Shown one piece after another: positions 63,077 through 64,000 of a stretch of 64,000 bases of DNA; position 1 is the stretch's first letter, and each line of letters starts with the position of its first letter. Location: the NCBI RefSeq assembly GCF_963677845.1, contig NZ_OY782498.1, positions 1,805,518 through 1,869,517 on the forward strand, written 5' to 3'. This stretch comes from an uncultured Pseudodesulfovibrio sp. Lineage in GTDB: Bacteria > Desulfobacterota > Desulfovibrionia > Desulfovibrionales > Desulfovibrionaceae. The position numbers and the translations under genes were made by a program. Below the pieces are notes generated by a model. The model was not told the DNA's origin, did not search any database, and was given only the letters and a program-made list of their open reading frames with translations.

Positions 63077-64000
63077 TTATTTTTCGGTCAGGGAAACCAC
63101 GGCCTGCTCCAACGCGGAGGCGACCATTTTCAATTCTGTCGAAGCCAATGTGCGCGGATCAATGAGAAATTCATCATCCTCAATACGCGCCACCAGCGGC
63201 GGGTCGGTCTGAAGAAGCGCGTCCTTCAAATCGCCCACGGAAATATCTTTTACGGCAATAGAGACCATGGTTCCGGGCAGGTCATATTCAGGGAAAGCCC
63301 CACCCCCCACTCTGGATGATCCTTTTTTCATGGAAACCACAGCCCGTTCAGCAAGGGCCTGACGGATAGCATCAGCCAAACGACGCGCCTTGCTCTTAAG
63401 CGCTTCCTGTGATGCGGTGATCATTTTCAAGGTCGGCACCTTGCGCCGCGCTTCATCCATGTCGAGATAAAGACGCAAGGTCGCCTCAAGAGCAGCCAAT
63501 GTCATTTTATCAATACGCATGGCCCGATTGACCGGATTCTTCTTGATACGATCAATATATTCTTTCCGTCCGACAATAATACCTGCCTGCGGACCACCAA
63601 GCACCTTGTCGCCAGAAAAAGACACCACATCCGCGCCTTGCGTCACTGTCTGTTGCACTGTCGGTTCACCCAGCAAACCTTCTCCCTGCAACGAGTAGAG
63701 AGACCCGCTCCCAAGGTCTTCGATAACTGGCAGATTATACTTGTCACCCAATTCACGCATTTCCGGCAGAGTTACTTCCTTGGTAAACCCGACCACTCGG
63801 AAATTGGACGTATGTACCCGCATGAGCGCACCAGTCTCATCGTTAATGGCATTCTCATAATCATGGACATGACTTCGATTGGTGGCTCCTACTTCGTGCA
63901 GAATCGCCCCGGACTTGGTCATGACATCCGGGATACGAAACGATCCACCAATCTCGACAAGCTGCCCGCGAGACACGATAACCTCACGTCCCTTAGCCAA
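63077..64000 (-). CDS. selA: L-seryl-tRNA(Sec) selenium transferase, C-terminal part (runs off the right edge)
   Basis: 307 residues of the PLP enzyme that converts Ser-tRNA(Sec) to Sec-tRNA using selenophosphate. The PLP lysine lies in FSGDKVLGGPQAGIIVG, and EVGATNRSHVHDYENAI, VIEDLGSGSLYSL and KNPVNRAMRIDKMTLAALEATLRLYL are family landmarks (motif anchors: EVGATNRSHVHDY, NRAMRIDKMTLAALE). The N-terminal third is outside the window. With selB it shows the host makes selenoproteins. It is upstream of the M18 gene on the same strand. Confidence 0.95.
   Translation of the reverse strand: MAKGREVIVSRGQLVEIGGSFRIPDVMTKSGAILHEVGATNRSHVHDYENAINDETGALMRVHTSNFRVVGFTKEVTLPEMRELGDKYNLPVIEDLGSGSLYSLQGEGLLGEPTVQQTVTQGADVVSFSGDKVLGGPQAGIIVGRKEYIDRIKKNPVNRAMRIDKMTLAALEATLRLYLDMDEARRKVPTLKMITASQEALKSKARRLADAIRQALAERAVVSMKKGSSRVGGGAFPEYDLPGTMVSIAVKDISVGDLKDALLQTDPPLVARIEDDEFLIDPRTLASTELKMVASALEQAVVSLTEK

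Noticed and set aside
1-64000. CRISPR arrays, transposases, integrases, prophage genes, rRNA operons.
   Set aside because: None seen on either strand; short repeats were all terminators or promoter-adjacent.

Overview
The window looks like chromosomal core sequence from a free-living sulfate-reducing Desulfovibrionaceae-type bacterium (Desulfovibrio/Pseudodesulfovibrio-like). This is inferred from the major outer-membrane porin type, a YaaT/PSP1 protein beside metG, the PyrD-PyrK class of dihydroorotate dehydrogenase, rhodanese/ferritin-like and DUF4198 proteins, a selenocysteine system (selB whole, selA partial), and a very large hybrid kinase. There are no rRNA genes, CRISPR arrays, transposases or phage genes. 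Features are three tRNAs (Arg-CCG, Ser-GGA, His-GUG), the 4.5S/SRP RNA, about 55 protein genes and many clean intrinsic terminators.

Layout. 1-5.3 kb: end of a secreted-protein gene, tRNA-Arg, a UbiX-type flavin prenyltransferase, an MBL hydrolase, uvrC and an abundant porin. 5.4-12.4 kb (+): hisD, purC, a 49-codon ORF with in-frame UGA, rpsF-rpsR-rplI-dnaB, a phenylacetate-CoA ligase-like gene and a DUF456 gene. 12.4-16.5 kb: patatin, thrC, tlyA, EamA exporter. 16.5-23.4 kb, mostly (-): PilZ, rhodanese, an ECF A/T pair, FadL porin, a NikK/CbiK-like DUF4198 protein behind a NikR-type operator, and a BASS transporter. 23.5-27.5 kb: SRP RNA, a 1135-aa hybrid kinase and tRNA-Ser. 27.5-31.3 kb: pyrD, pyrK and a divergent U32 peptidase. 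31.3-40.8 kb (-): a tightly packed carB-purF-kpsF-ykgJ-PBP1A-phzF run. 41-52.5 kb: feoA, an amber-interrupted ORF, a radical-SAM-like protein, metG, PSP1, a CheY-like regulator, MBL-HDOD-comEC and murA. 52.5-64 kb: tRNA-His, an AT-rich SGNH/MBOAT acylation pair, a SYLF lipoprotein, selB, two copies of a FecR + Sel1-repeat module, an M18 aminopeptidase and selA.

The most interesting signal is at 7682-7831. Directly after purC, behind a strong AGGAGG, a membrane-anchored micro-ORF reads to UGA after a glycine run. It then stays open for 19 more codons, and a bacterial SECIS-like hairpin sits 24 nt past the UGA. Because selA and selB are in the same window, this is a good candidate for an unannotated small selenoprotein. 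The second best signal is the NikR-like operator (22417-22443), which ties the DUF4198 gene, and perhaps the nearby orphan ECF A/T pair, to nickel uptake. Third is the duplicated FecR/Sel1 module lying between selA and selB.
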